NCBI GenBank assembly: GCA_030583885.1
Contig: CP129480.1
Span: forward strand, 2,854,714 to 2,918,713
Length of the DNA: 64,000 bases
From: Anaerolineales bacterium
GTDB taxonomy: Bacteria > Chloroflexota > Anaerolineae > Anaerolineales > Villigracilaceae
Direction of reading: 5' to 3'
Below are positions 43,321 through 51,527 of the stretch, in pieces. The translations under genes and the position numbers were made by a program. The notes below the pieces were generated by a model that worked only from the letters and a program-made list of their open reading frames with translations, was not told the origin of the DNA and searched no databases. Numbering within the stretch: the stretch's first letter is position 1; every line of letters starts with the position of its first letter.

Positions 43321-44556
43321 ATGAAACATACCCTGTTGACATTGCTGCTGTGCGGTGCGAGCATCTTCATGCTTGGCGCGTGCGCCCATGAAACAGAAAT
43401 CCCATCCACGCCTGTGCTGATCGTTGAAGACCCGATCATCCTGGATACACCCACACCCGCGGTTGGTTGTTCCGTTGTTCTCGTCGAACCCACTCCCGTT
43501 CCGAACTCCGCATCTGATTTCCCGCCCGTCAGCGCGGGGGATTTTTCCATTGGTCCCGTGGATGCCCCCGTGACCCTTATTGAATACTGCGATTTCCAGT
43601 CGCAGGGATGCAGGAGCATGGCAACTGTCATTGCGGAGTTGATGCGGAATCACGATGATGTGCGTTTCGTTTTCCGCCCCCTGCCATTGATCGGCGTTTT
43701 GGATAAATCGGAGCGGGCCATGCTCGCTGCGCTGGCCGCGGATGAGCAGGGCCGGTTCTGGGCCATGTATGACCTGCTGTTCGTAAGGTACGATGAGTGG
43801 ATCCATTTACGGACGGGCGAGTTCGATGCCTGGGTGATAAGGGAGGCCGCAAAGATCGGCCTGGACGGCGACCGGCTGCGGGCGACAATCCATGCCGATG
43901 AAACAAACACCAGGCTGATGTCGATGTATGAGGCGGCAAGGCAGTTGAAGATTCCCGCCGTTCCGCTGATCCTCTTGAACGGCGGCCAATTCTTTCTTCT
44001 CGATTACAAAAACATAAGTGATACCATCGGTTTGATCGCCCTTGGAAAAAAACAGTTCACGGAATGCCCGCCGTTCAATATCGACCCTTCGAAACAGTAC
44101 ATTGCCGTGCTCGAAACAGAAAAAGGCGACATCCTGATCGAGTTGTATCCCGACAAGGCGCCGCTGGCGGTGAATTCATTTGTGTTCCTGGCACGCGCAG
44201 GCTGGTTTGACGGCGTGACCTTTCACCGTGTGATCCCAGGCTTTGCAGCGCAGGCGGGCGACCCCAGCGGCACAGGCAGGGGCAACCCCGGCTATTTTTT
44301 CAATAATGAGATCAATACCCTGAAATTCGACAGGCCCGGTTTGCTTGGCATGGCAAACTCCGGACCCGATACAAATGGCAGCCAGTTCTTCATTACATTC
44401 GCCCCCGCGCCGCACCTGGACGGCGCATACACGATCTTCGGACGCGTGCTCAGCGGCCTGGATGTGGCAGAGCAATTAACACCGCGTGACACCGAACAGG
44501 GAGCACTCCTGCCGCCGGGTGATAAGATCATCAGCGTGACGATAGAAGAGAAATAA
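43321..44556 (+). CDS. DsbA-like thioredoxin fold fused to cyclophilin, lipoprotein
   Basis: 411 aa exported lipoprotein, lipobox LGAC (Cys21). Residues about 75-245 form a DsbA-type thioredoxin domain with the usual cis-Pro region [11 protein letters not shown], but the CxxC site reads SQGC (Ser94, Cys97; the only other nearby Cys is Cys90). Residues about 258-410 form a cyclophilin-type peptidyl-prolyl isomerase: [15 protein letters not shown] (Arg303), [23 protein letters not shown]. It would assist folding of exported proteins. ATG follows the preceding stop without a gap and the stop overlaps the next ATG. Confidence 0.85.
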   Translation: MKHTLLTLLLCGASIFMLGACAHETEIPSTPVLIVEDPIILDTPTPAVGCSVVLVEPTPVPNSASDFPPVSAGDFSIGPVDAPVTLIEYCDFQSQGCRSMATVIAELMRNHDDVRFVFRPLPLIGVLDKSERAMLAALAADEQGRFWAMYDLLFVRYDEWIHLRTGEFDAWVIREAAKIGLDGDRLRATIHADETNTRLMSMYEAARQLKIPAVPLILLNGGQFFLLDYKNISDTIGLIALGKKQFTECPPFNIDPSKQYIAVLETEKGDILIELYPDKAPLAVNSFVFLARAGWFDGVTFHRVIPGFAAQAGDPSGTGRGNPGYFFNNEINTLKFDRPGLLGMANSGPDTNGSQFFITFAPAPHLDGAYTIFGRVLSGLDVAEQLTPRDTEQGALLPPGDKIISVTIEEK

Positions 44557-45758
44557 TGCAGGCAAACAAAACCCATTGGGCATCCGTTCTGACACTGATC
44601 GTTTTTGGAATCAGTGCGGTGGCATTCCTTTTAATTTCATCCGGGCTGGGTATTTCCTCGCTGGTCAGGCTGCTTACAAACAGAGGCAACCCGGCGGCCG
44701 AAATGATCAGTGCCTTTGCCTTTGGGTTTGAACTGTTTGTTTTAATCGTGTGCTCATGGTTTGTCCTGCAAAAAGCAAGGGGATATGAACAAGCCAATCT
44801 GCCGTTCGAATTTCCCTTTGCAGGCTGGCAGGTTTTCGCAATCATTGGGGTTGTGTCTTTCTCCGTGATCATCGGCGGAATGGTTTCCTTCACAGGGATC
44901 GCGTGGCTGGGCTGGATGACCCTGCCTGTCTTGACCGTGCTCGTGATCGCCCCGCCCATCTGGCTGTTGTTCGGCATTGGGGCAAACGGACTGGAGATCG
45001 GTCCGCGCTGGCGCGTTTTTGCCGTACTCGGCCTGAGCATGACCCTTGCTCCTTTGATCATGCTCACGATTGAAATCGCTGCGCTTTTGGGAATCGGCAT
45101 AGGCGGCTCTGTGCTGGTCGCCATATTCAACCCGTCGCTCTTTGAGGAGATATTGAGTCTCGTTCGCATCCTTGAACTTGAAACAAACGAGACCGTAATC
45201 CTGAATTTACTTTCACCGTTCATCACAAACCCCGTCGCCATTGCAACAGGCATCGGGTACATTGCAGTGCTTGTCCCGCTGGTGGAGGAATTGTTCAAAC
45301 CGCTGGCAGTCTGGCTTTTTGCAAGACAGATCGAGTCGCCCGCTCAGGGTTTTGTGATGGGCTTGATCAGCGGTGCGGCATTCGCATTATTCGAAAGCCT
45401 GAACGCAAGCGCGGACGGCTCGGTCAGCTGGGCGGTCATCGTCAGCATACGTGCAGGCACCAGCCTCCTGCACATGGCAACATCGGGCCTGGTCGGCTGG
45501 GGGATCGTTTCAGCGGTTAAGGAGAAGCATATCAAACTGTTGGTCGGCGCATACCTTGCCGCCACCTTGGTCCACGGCATTTGGAATGCATGCGCCGCAG
45601 GGATGGGTCTCTCCGTCCTCGGCGAATCGGTTGGCAGGCCGGAATGGCTGTTCAATTTTCTCCCGGCCCTGCTATGCGGACTGTTTGTGCTTGGAATTGG
45701 AATGTTCGCCGTTCTACTTGCATCCAACCGCAAACTCAGAAATACGCCCGCCCCATAG
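44556..45758 (+). CDS. PrsW-family intramembrane protease-like protein
   Basis: 400 aa with about ten membrane spans. PLVEELFKPLAVW (EExxK), GAAFALFESLN, LLHMATSGLVGWG and TLVHGIWNA are the conserved PrsW/CPBP-like motif set with Glu and His residues on membrane helices. PrsW cleaves anti-sigma factors in Bacillus; no sigma or anti-sigma gene is here. Starts within the stop of the DsbA-cyclophilin gene (one base shared), so it belongs to the same operon. Confidence 0.82.
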   Translation: MQANKTHWASVLTLIVFGISAVAFLLISSGLGISSLVRLLTNRGNPAAEMISAFAFGFELFVLIVCSWFVLQKARGYEQANLPFEFPFAGWQVFAIIGVVSFSVIIGGMVSFTGIAWLGWMTLPVLTVLVIAPPIWLLFGIGANGLEIGPRWRVFAVLGLSMTLAPLIMLTIEIAALLGIGIGGSVLVAIFNPSLFEEILSLVRILELETNETVILNLLSPFITNPVAIATGIGYIAVLVPLVEELFKPLAVWLFARQIESPAQGFVMGLISGAAFALFESLNASADGSVSWAVIVSIRAGTSLLHMATSGLVGWGIVSAVKEKHIKLLVGAYLAATLVHGIWNACAAGMGLSVLGESVGRPEWLFNFLPALLCGLFVLGIGMFAVLLASNRKLRNTPAP

Positions 45759-45765
45759 ACTCAGA

Positions 45766-45905
45766 TTCCGGGAGTGGCTACTTTCGTGGGCTCACCACAA
45801 AGGCACTAAAACACAAAACCACCAAGAAACCTTTGAGTCTTCGAGCCTTCGTGGCTTCGCGGTCTATGAAGAAAGCCCATCCTTTTCGTCACTCTCCAGA
45901 CTCCT
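45766..45905 (+). repeat. Dispersed 140-160-base repeat, copy 2
   Basis: Direct counterpart of the inverted copy at 33433-33590, here without the 18-base internal duplication. Lies between the PrsW-like and trmI genes. Confidence 0.8.
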
Positions 45906-45946
45906 GAACAAACGCACGCAAGGCAGGAACAGGTACAATATCCGGC

Positions 45947-46780
45947 ATGAACTATTCATCCACAGCGCGGGAAGGCGACCTCGCCCAACTGGTCGGGCTT
46001 ACGCACAAACATTTTATCTTTATCCTCAAGACAGGCGGCGATTTTCAAAGTCATCGCGGCGTGCTCAAGCATGACGACCTGATCGGCAAGCCCTGGGGAT
46101 CGCAGGTCTTCAGCCACACGGGAGCGCCCTTCTTTTTATTGCAGCCTTCCATGGCGGACCTGATCAACGAACTGCCGCGCACCACGCAAATCCTGTACCC
46201 GAAAGATATAGGCTACATCCTGATCCAGATGGGTATCGCGCCCGGCCAAACCGTGATGGAGGCCGGCACAGGTTCCGGCGGAATGACCGTGGCGCTCGCA
46301 ACCGCTGTCGGCGCGGAGGGAAAGGTTATCTCGTACGAACAAAAGACGGATGTGCAGAATCTGGCCCGCAAGAATCTCGAACGCGTGGGGCTCGCTTCGC
46401 GTGTGACCTTCAAATTGCGCGACATCCAGGAGGGATTCGACGAAACCGACGCAGATGCCTTCTTCCTCGATGTACAGAATCCGTACGACTACATGCCACA
46501 GGTGCGCAATGCGCTTAAGCCCGGCGGATTTTTCTCAACCCTGATCCCCACCTTCAACCAGGTGGAAAAGACCCTCAACGCCCTGCGCAAGCAAAAATTT
46601 GCGTTTGTCGAGGTCTGCGAACTGCTGCTCCGATATTACAAACCCAACCCCACCCGCCTGCGCCCAGCGGACCGCATGGTGGCCCATACCGGCTTCCTGA
46701 TATTTGCCAGAAAGATAGAGCCCAGTCTTGACCCGCGGGCTGTGGAACTGGCGAACGAAGCCGGCCTGGATGCGGACTAA
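45947..46780 (+). CDS. trmI: tRNA (adenine-58-N1)-methyltransferase
   Basis: 277 aa S-adenosylmethionine-dependent enzyme that makes m1A58 in the T loop of tRNAs. N-terminal beta domain (GDLAQLVGLTHKHFIFILKTGG, HDDLIGKPWGSQV), SAM motif VMEAGTGSGGMTVALA, VISYEQ, catalytic DVQNPYDYMPQVRNALKPGGFFSTLIPTFNQV. TACAAT seven bases before the ATG suggests a leaderless mRNA. Confidence 0.92.
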   Translation: MNYSSTAREGDLAQLVGLTHKHFIFILKTGGDFQSHRGVLKHDDLIGKPWGSQVFSHTGAPFFLLQPSMADLINELPRTTQILYPKDIGYILIQMGIAPGQTVMEAGTGSGGMTVALATAVGAEGKVISYEQKTDVQNLARKNLERVGLASRVTFKLRDIQEGFDETDADAFFLDVQNPYDYMPQVRNALKPGGFFSTLIPTFNQVEKTLNALRKQKFAFVEVCELLLRYYKPNPTRLRPADRMVAHTGFLIFARKIEPSLDPRAVELANEAGLDAD

Positions 46781-46792
46781 CAGGAGGCATGC

Positions 46793-47341
46793 ATGTTTCG
46801 CCGTCGCGCTCAGAGACTCCTTCGCAGGATCGCCGGACCGCGTGCCCCGCGCATGGTTCAGCAGGCAAACCGCATGCTGGCGGTGGGTGACCATGCACAA
46901 GCCGCTCTCATTTTCATCGAACTTGCCCAGGAAGCGCAGGAACATTTTCCGCAGCGTGCCCCCTTCTTGTACATGCAGGCCGGGCGTGCCGCCATCCTTG
47001 GCGGTCAGGTCCAAACAGGGATCGCCCACATCCGCCGTGGGCTGGTCATACTTGCAGACCAGCATCGTTTTTCACGCATGCAGATCCTCGGTGCGCACAT
47101 CCTCGAAGAACTGCAGGGGCGCGGCTTGCATGCGGAAGCGCAGGAGATCGAAGGCCTGTTGCAAGGCAACCTTCCAGGCGCCGGCTCACCCGAACCCCCC
47201 GCCCCAAAAAGAAATGTCCCGTTCCTGCCCACCCATTGCCCGTCCTGCGGCGCGGTCGCCAAGCCGCGCGAAATGGAATGGCTGGATGAACATACTGCGG
47301 AATGCGCCTATTGCGGCAGCCCCCTGCGCGCAGCATCCTGA
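46793..47341 (+). CDS. TPR-like protein with C-terminal zinc ribbon
   Basis: 182 aa. A basic N-terminus, then helical repeats (about 20-125: ANRMLAVGDHAQAALIFIELAQEAQE, AAILGGQVQTGIAHIRRGL) and a C-terminal zinc ribbon CPSCG .. CAYCG (about 150-177). GGAGG lies before ATG 46793, 12 bases after trmI. Function unknown; the ribbon suggests nucleic acid or protein binding. Confidence 0.72.
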   Translation: MFRRRAQRLLRRIAGPRAPRMVQQANRMLAVGDHAQAALIFIELAQEAQEHFPQRAPFLYMQAGRAAILGGQVQTGIAHIRRGLVILADQHRFSRMQILGAHILEELQGRGLHAEAQEIEGLLQGNLPGAGSPEPPAPKRNVPFLPTHCPSCGAVAKPREMEWLDEHTAECAYCGSPLRAAS

Positions 47342-47350
47342 CCCTCGAAC

Positions 47351-47950
47351 ATGCTCCCACTGACCGCTGAATACATTTCCCAAAAATTGCGCGAAGCACA
47401 GGTGGATTCAATCATCTCACAGGAGTACGCTGAAATGGCGGTGAAGCCGGAGACCCGCCTGAAATGCGCCGCGGTGCTCGTACCGTTGACACACTACAAA
47501 GACGAGTGGCACATGCTCTTCACGCGCCGCACGGACCGCGTCGAATCACACAAGGGACAGGTCTCCTTCCCCGGCGGCGCATGTGAGGCTGACGAGACCA
47601 CGCCCGAACAAACCGCCTTGCGTGAAGCCGAGGAGGAAATCGGCATGCACCCCGCCGATGTACAGGTCATCGGGAGGCTCAGCCGAATGGTAACTGTCAG
47701 CAGTTTTCGGGTGAGCCCGATCGTGGGCGTCATCCCCTGGCCGTATGCCTTTCGAGTGGCGGGGGTTGAAGTGGCGCGCGTCTTCACCATTCCCTTGTTG
47801 TGGCTCGCCAATCGTAACAATTACTGGGAGTTTTCCCTGCGCGAATCAGACCGCTCCCTGATCGCCTACCATCCCTACGACGGGGAATTGCTCTGGGGCG
47901 CAACCGCGAGAATGACCGTGAATTTTCTGAAAACGCTCGATCTCATATGA
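47351..47950 (+). CDS. Nudix hydrolase, CoA pyrophosphatase-like
   Basis: 199 aa. Nudix box GGACEADETTPEQTALREAEEEIGM is complete, preceded by SHKGQVSFPGG as in the NudL/CoA diphosphatase subfamily. Hydrolyses a nucleoside diphosphate linked to another moiety; CoA is the likely substrate by subfamily. Ten bases after the TPR/zinc-ribbon gene, same transcript. Confidence 0.88.
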   Translation: MLPLTAEYISQKLREAQVDSIISQEYAEMAVKPETRLKCAAVLVPLTHYKDEWHMLFTRRTDRVESHKGQVSFPGGACEADETTPEQTALREAEEEIGMHPADVQVIGRLSRMVTVSSFRVSPIVGVIPWPYAFRVAGVEVARVFTIPLLWLANRNNYWEFSLRESDRSLIAYHPYDGELLWGATARMTVNFLKTLDLI

Positions 47951-47987
47951 AAAATCCGCCATCTTTCGATGGCGGATTTTTCATATG
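47944..47987. terminator. Bidirectional terminator
   Basis: Perfect 20-bp inverted repeat (47944-47963 with 47968-47987, loop TTTC) containing A-run and T-run; it separates the convergent Nudix and L25 genes. Confidence 0.9.
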
Positions 47988-48001
47988 CACAAAAAAGCGG
48001 C

Positions 48002-48670
48002 TTACTTCTCTTCGCTTTCTTCATCCTTCTTACCACGTTCCACACTGAGCTCGGGGGCTGCGCCTTCCGCGGCAACAACTTCAACAGCGGGTGTTACAAC
48101 GGCTTCTTCCACCTTCTCGGCAGTGACCACGGCGACCATTTCGTCCTGGTCATTCAAAACGACAATCTTATCCGAAAGGGCGACGTCGACATCGCGCACG
48201 CGGATTCCGTCGCCGATCTGCTTGAGGATGGAAATATCCACGGTGATGCGCTCGGGCAGGTCGGTGGGCAGACATTCCACTTCAAGTTTTTCAAGGTTTT
48301 TCACCAGCACGCCGTTGTAATCCTTCACGGCGGGGGAAATACCCACAAAATGAACACTCACAGTGGCGCGGATATTCTCTTTGAGATCGACAGCCAGGAA
48401 ATCCACATGGGTAAGATTGCCCTTGATGTAATTGCGCTGCCGTTCGCGCACAAGTGTGGGGTATTCCTTGCCGTCCAGTTCAATCGTCACCAGAGTGGAC
48501 GAGGTCAACTTGTTCATGATCAAGCCGGTGCTGTGCGCCTCCAGCGAGATCGAGATCGGCTCCAAATGACGCCCATAGATCACCGCGGGCAGCTGCCCTG
48601 CGCGCCGCAGGGCTTTGACCTGCTTGCCGACAACGTCACGTCTTACAGCCTTCAATACAACTTTATCCAT
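48002..48670 (-). CDS. rplY: 50S ribosomal protein L25 (TL5/CTC type)
   Basis: 222 aa. N-terminal 5S-rRNA-binding domain (VLKAVRRDVVGKQVKALRRAGQLPAVIYG) and the C-terminal TL5 beta domain (RATVSVHFVGISPAVKDYNGVL, LEVECLPTDLPERITVDIS), then an acidic Glu/Ala tail. ATG 48670 has GAGGAG upstream; the longer frame to 48829 overlaps the next gene and is rejected. Confidence 0.93.
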   Translation of the reverse strand: MDKVVLKAVRRDVVGKQVKALRRAGQLPAVIYGRHLEPISISLEAHSTGLIMNKLTSSTLVTIELDGKEYPTLVRERQRNYIKGNLTHVDFLAVDLKENIRATVSVHFVGISPAVKDYNGVLVKNLEKLEVECLPTDLPERITVDISILKQIGDGIRVRDVDVALSDKIVVLNDQDEMVAVVTAEKVEEAVVTPAVEVVAAEGAAPELSVERGKKDEESEEK

Positions 48671-48767
48671 CTTTACTCCTCGGGCGCCTCTCACCGTGCG
48701 GTTCACGGTTACCTTCACCCTGTGAAATGATTTTCTGCAAGCGGAACCACTCCGCTGAACATTCTCT

Positions 48768-49307
48768 TTATTTTTTTCCGAACAACATGCGGCCCAACAG
48801 AAGCATGATTCCCGCAAACAAACCGCCAACCATGCCGGTGATCAACGCGCCGCGCGTATCAATCACGGTGGACACATCCCCTTCCACTCTGCGCGATAAA
48901 AGGATAATGGACCCGATCCGTTCGCCGCGGACCTCACGTCCCACCACGAGACCTGCATACGCCTTGCCGAATTCCACGCGTCCCGCCACGACTGCGCCTG
49001 CCAGCCCATGGATCGACATGGCCTCCGCCTGAACCGCTCCCACCATCCCGCTGTGGAGCGTGGCAGTCCCTGCCTCCACAGTCCCCAGCATGGATTGACG
49101 CGCCGTCATTTGTTTTGCAGTGACCGCACCGGCTGCGCTCAGGTTCATCTCCACATCCTCCGAGGTGACCGTGCCGGCTGAACTCTGGTGCATGCGAACC
49201 AGTTCAGCCTCAACCTTGTCCACGTCCACCTGCGAAAGATTGGCCACCTGCGGCTGTTCGGGCGCCTTGGGTTCCTTGGGTGCTTTGACTGCTTTTCTTG
49301 GGGTCAT
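48768..49307 (-). CDS. Membrane-anchored protein with short beta-helix-like repeats
   Basis: 179 aa. A Lys/Pro-rich N-terminus, then about eight degenerate repeats of 13-20 residues (SAGTVTSEDVEMNLSAAGAV, MLGTVEAGTATLHSGMVGAV) that alternate small and hydrophobic residues as in a left-handed or bactofilin-type beta-helix, and one C-terminal membrane helix. No family name recognised; a polymer-forming cytoskeletal role is possible but unproven. Separate from rplY by about 100 bases. Confidence 0.65.
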   Translation of the reverse strand: MTPRKAVKAPKEPKAPEQPQVANLSQVDVDKVEAELVRMHQSSAGTVTSEDVEMNLSAAGAVTAKQMTARQSMLGTVEAGTATLHSGMVGAVQAEAMSIHGLAGAVVAGRVEFGKAYAGLVVGREVRGERIGSIILLSRRVEGDVSTVIDTRGALITGMVGGLFAGIMLLLGRMLFGKK

Positions 49308-49391
49308 TTCTCACCTCCGCAGAAAACGCGCCTCCTCACGGAGGCGCAACAATGGGGACGGTTTGGATTCTATTCGTTTGAGCAGGTTTCG

Positions 49392-50057
49392 TCAAGGCGG
49401 GCCGGGGGGCTGGAACTTCCTTCGGATGGACGCATATCGTGATGCGAGGTGAAACCACGGCGGCGACCATCTGACCTTGTACCTTGCCTCGCGAATCGCC
49501 ATGCGCAGCCCCTGCGGACCTTCAAACTGGTCCAGCAACATAAGCGACCTCCCCACCTCAAATGCGGCATGCGCATCCGAGCCGACAGTACCGGCCAGGC
49601 CGTGTCTGATCGCAAACTCGCGCGCGCGGCGGTTGAAATGCGGCAGGATGCAACGCGAGTTGTAGATTTCGATGGCATCCACATGCGGCAGGATCTCGAG
49701 CAGGTCCTTTTCCCGCCAGCCGCCCTTTCTTAATTCATCAAACGGATGCGAGACACTGATGAACGCACCCTGCTCCTTCAGGCGTTGGATGGTTTCCGCG
49801 GGGGTGAGATGCGCAGGGATGCGCTCCTGTACAAAGGCCGCCAGGATCTCCCCCCGCGTGGTCATGATCTCCTCGCCAACAATGACCAGCTGCGGGTCCA
49901 GGAGCTGAGCCGCGCGTGCGCCCGCAATGGAGTTATGGTCGGTGATAACGAGGCGGTCAATCCCCCTGCGGCGCGCCGCCCGAATCAAATCCTGCGGGCG
50001 CGTGAGGGAATCCTGCGAGGCGTTCGTATGACAGTGAAATTCGAGGGAAATCGGCAT
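49392..50057 (-). CDS. PHP-domain metal-dependent phosphoesterase
   Basis: 221 aa. Metal-ligand motifs of the PHP fold: EFHCHTNASQDS, LVITDHNSIAGA, GEEIMTTRGEILAAF, FISVSHPFDELR, AIEIYNSRC, GTVGSDAHAAFEVG. Members include histidinol phosphatases, 3',5'-nucleotide phosphatases and exonucleases; the substrate is not resolved. Divergent from the SPFH-like pair, with an inverted repeat between. Confidence 0.88.
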   Translation of the reverse strand: MPISLEFHCHTNASQDSLTRPQDLIRAARRRGIDRLVITDHNSIAGARAAQLLDPQLVIVGEEIMTTRGEILAAFVQERIPAHLTPAETIQRLKEQGAFISVSHPFDELRKGGWREKDLLEILPHVDAIEIYNSRCILPHFNRRAREFAIRHGLAGTVGSDAHAAFEVGRSLMLLDQFEGPQGLRMAIREARYKVRWSPPWFHLASRYASIRRKFQPPGPP

Positions 50058-50108
50058 GGGTTAATTCTACCAACTCGTTTGCCGAATTAACCCTTTTTGC
50101 TTTAGAAT
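50058..50108. promoter_or_regulatory. Inverted repeat and -10 box between divergent genes
   Basis: GGGTTAATTC (50058-50067) and GAATTAACCC (50084-50093) form a perfect 10-base inverted repeat starting at the base before the PHP gene's ATG. TAGAAT (50103-50108) lies nine bases before ATG 50118. A shared operator is possible. Confidence 0.45.
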
Positions 50109-50117
50109 CAAAGCCAT

Positions 50118-51527
50118 ATGATGCGAATAGCCTTCAATGGAATCGGCTCCGTTCTGCGAACCCCCGTCGGCATCATCCTGCTTACGACAGCCGTCTGGCA
50201 TGGCGTCTTATGGGGAATGGAAATCCCATTTAATCCGTTTACAAGCGTCTTGATTTTCATGGTGGACATTGCAATTGCCCTTTTTCTGCTGGACCGATTA
50301 ATTTATTTCTTTTCGCAATTCGTGCTCCCGATCCAAAAACCAAGGGACAGGCAGGAAATCTATTCGCGGGTAAAGATATTCGAGACGGGCAGGCGCGGAC
50401 CCACGCTGTTTGTAAAGAACGGAAACGTGATCAAGCATGAGGGCGAGGCGGACAAACGCGGCCCCGGTGTGATCGTCCTGGATACCGCCAGTGCGGTCGT
50501 TCTGCGGACGGATGTTGAGATCAAAAGCACGGTGGGTCCCGGAATAAAATTTACCGAAGGGGATGAATATGTGGCGGGCAGTGTTGACCTGCGCGCACAG
50601 TGGCAGTTCATCGGTCCGCTGGCGAACGAACAGGCGTCCGTCAACCGCAGAAATTCCAGGCCCGCTCAGGAAAAACGCAGCCACGACACCAGCGACACCA
50701 GCGGGTTGACGCGCGACGGGTTTGAAGTCTCTCCGACGATCAGCATCAAGTTCAGCATCAAACGCCCGATTGACAACAGGCCGAGCGAAAGCGGCGTGAC
50801 CTCCCAGTATGGGTACGACCCGGCCGCCGTCCGCAATGCCGTCACGCGCGAAGTGATCCGGCACGGCGCGGCGGACAACAGCAAGTCGCGCATGGATTGG
50901 AACAACCTGCCTGCGCACCTGGTGGTAAACATCTGGCGCGAGTACATCCGTAAATTCAAAATGGACGAGCTTTTCACTGCGCAGGAAAATGAGATCAGCA
51001 AGTTACAAACCATCGAGGATATGATCAACAAGCGCGTACGGCAAAGCAATGCAATGGCGCTGGATGATACGGGACTGCCCAGCGGGGAATGGGTCGAAAG
51101 CCTGGAGTACAAACAACTGCAGGCGCGGGGTCTCGAGATCCTGGAGGTGCGCATCCATAATGTGCTCTTCGACCCGTCCATCGAGGAACAGCAGATCCAG
51201 CAATGGAACGCGGAATGGATGAAACTCGCCGTGCAGGAGGAAAAATTCCTGAATGAAAAGGAAGCCCTGATCGAAACCGCCGCCCGCGACGAATCATGCA
51301 GGAACTTTGCGAGGATCGTTTCACAGAAATTCGACAACCCCCTTGCGCCGATGCAGGATACGTTCACGACCCTCAGGGATTTGGTCGAGCCGCTCAAGGA
51401 ATCCATCCTTGCCGAAAGCGCTGCAAACGACGAACGCGAAATGGAGATCAGGAAACTCGACGAGATCTGGAGATGGGTGCTGGACAACAGCCTGGACGCA
51501 TCCAACGGGCAGGGCGGGAGCGGATGA
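50118..51527 (+). CDS. SPFH/band-7-like membrane protein A
   Basis: 469 aa; two N-terminal membrane helices (about 12-30 and 38-62), a beta-rich SPFH-like domain (about 85-240: GPTLFVKNGNV, GPGVIVLDTASAVVLRT, DGFEVSPTISIKFSI), then a long helical, charged region. The ordering resembles prohibitin/stomatin scaffolds. No ribosome site; -10 box nine bases upstream. Overlaps the start of its paralogue. Confidence 0.65.
   Translation: MMRIAFNGIGSVLRTPVGIILLTTAVWHGVLWGMEIPFNPFTSVLIFMVDIAIALFLLDRLIYFFSQFVLPIQKPRDRQEIYSRVKIFETGRRGPTLFVKNGNVIKHEGEADKRGPGVIVLDTASAVVLRTDVEIKSTVGPGIKFTEGDEYVAGSVDLRAQWQFIGPLANEQASVNRRNSRPAQEKRSHDTSDTSGLTRDGFEVSPTISIKFSIKRPIDNRPSESGVTSQYGYDPAAVRNAVTREVIRHGAADNSKSRMDWNNLPAHLVVNIWREYIRKFKMDELFTAQENEISKLQTIEDMINKRVRQSNAMALDDTGLPSGEWVESLEYKQLQARGLEILEVRIHNVLFDPSIEEQQIQQWNAEWMKLAVQEEKFLNEKEALIETAARDESCRNFARIVSQKFDNPLAPMQDTFTTLRDLVEPLKESILAESAANDEREMEIRKLDEIWRWVLDNSLDASNGQGGSG

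Noticed and set aside
48671..48829. Longer start for ribosomal protein L25
   Set aside because: The extension overlaps the neighbouring gene and lacks a ribosome site, while ATG 48670 has GAGGAG upstream.
51296..51523. Upstream extension of the second SPFH-like gene
   Set aside because: It lies entirely inside the first gene in another frame; the ATGA junction at 51524 explains translation.
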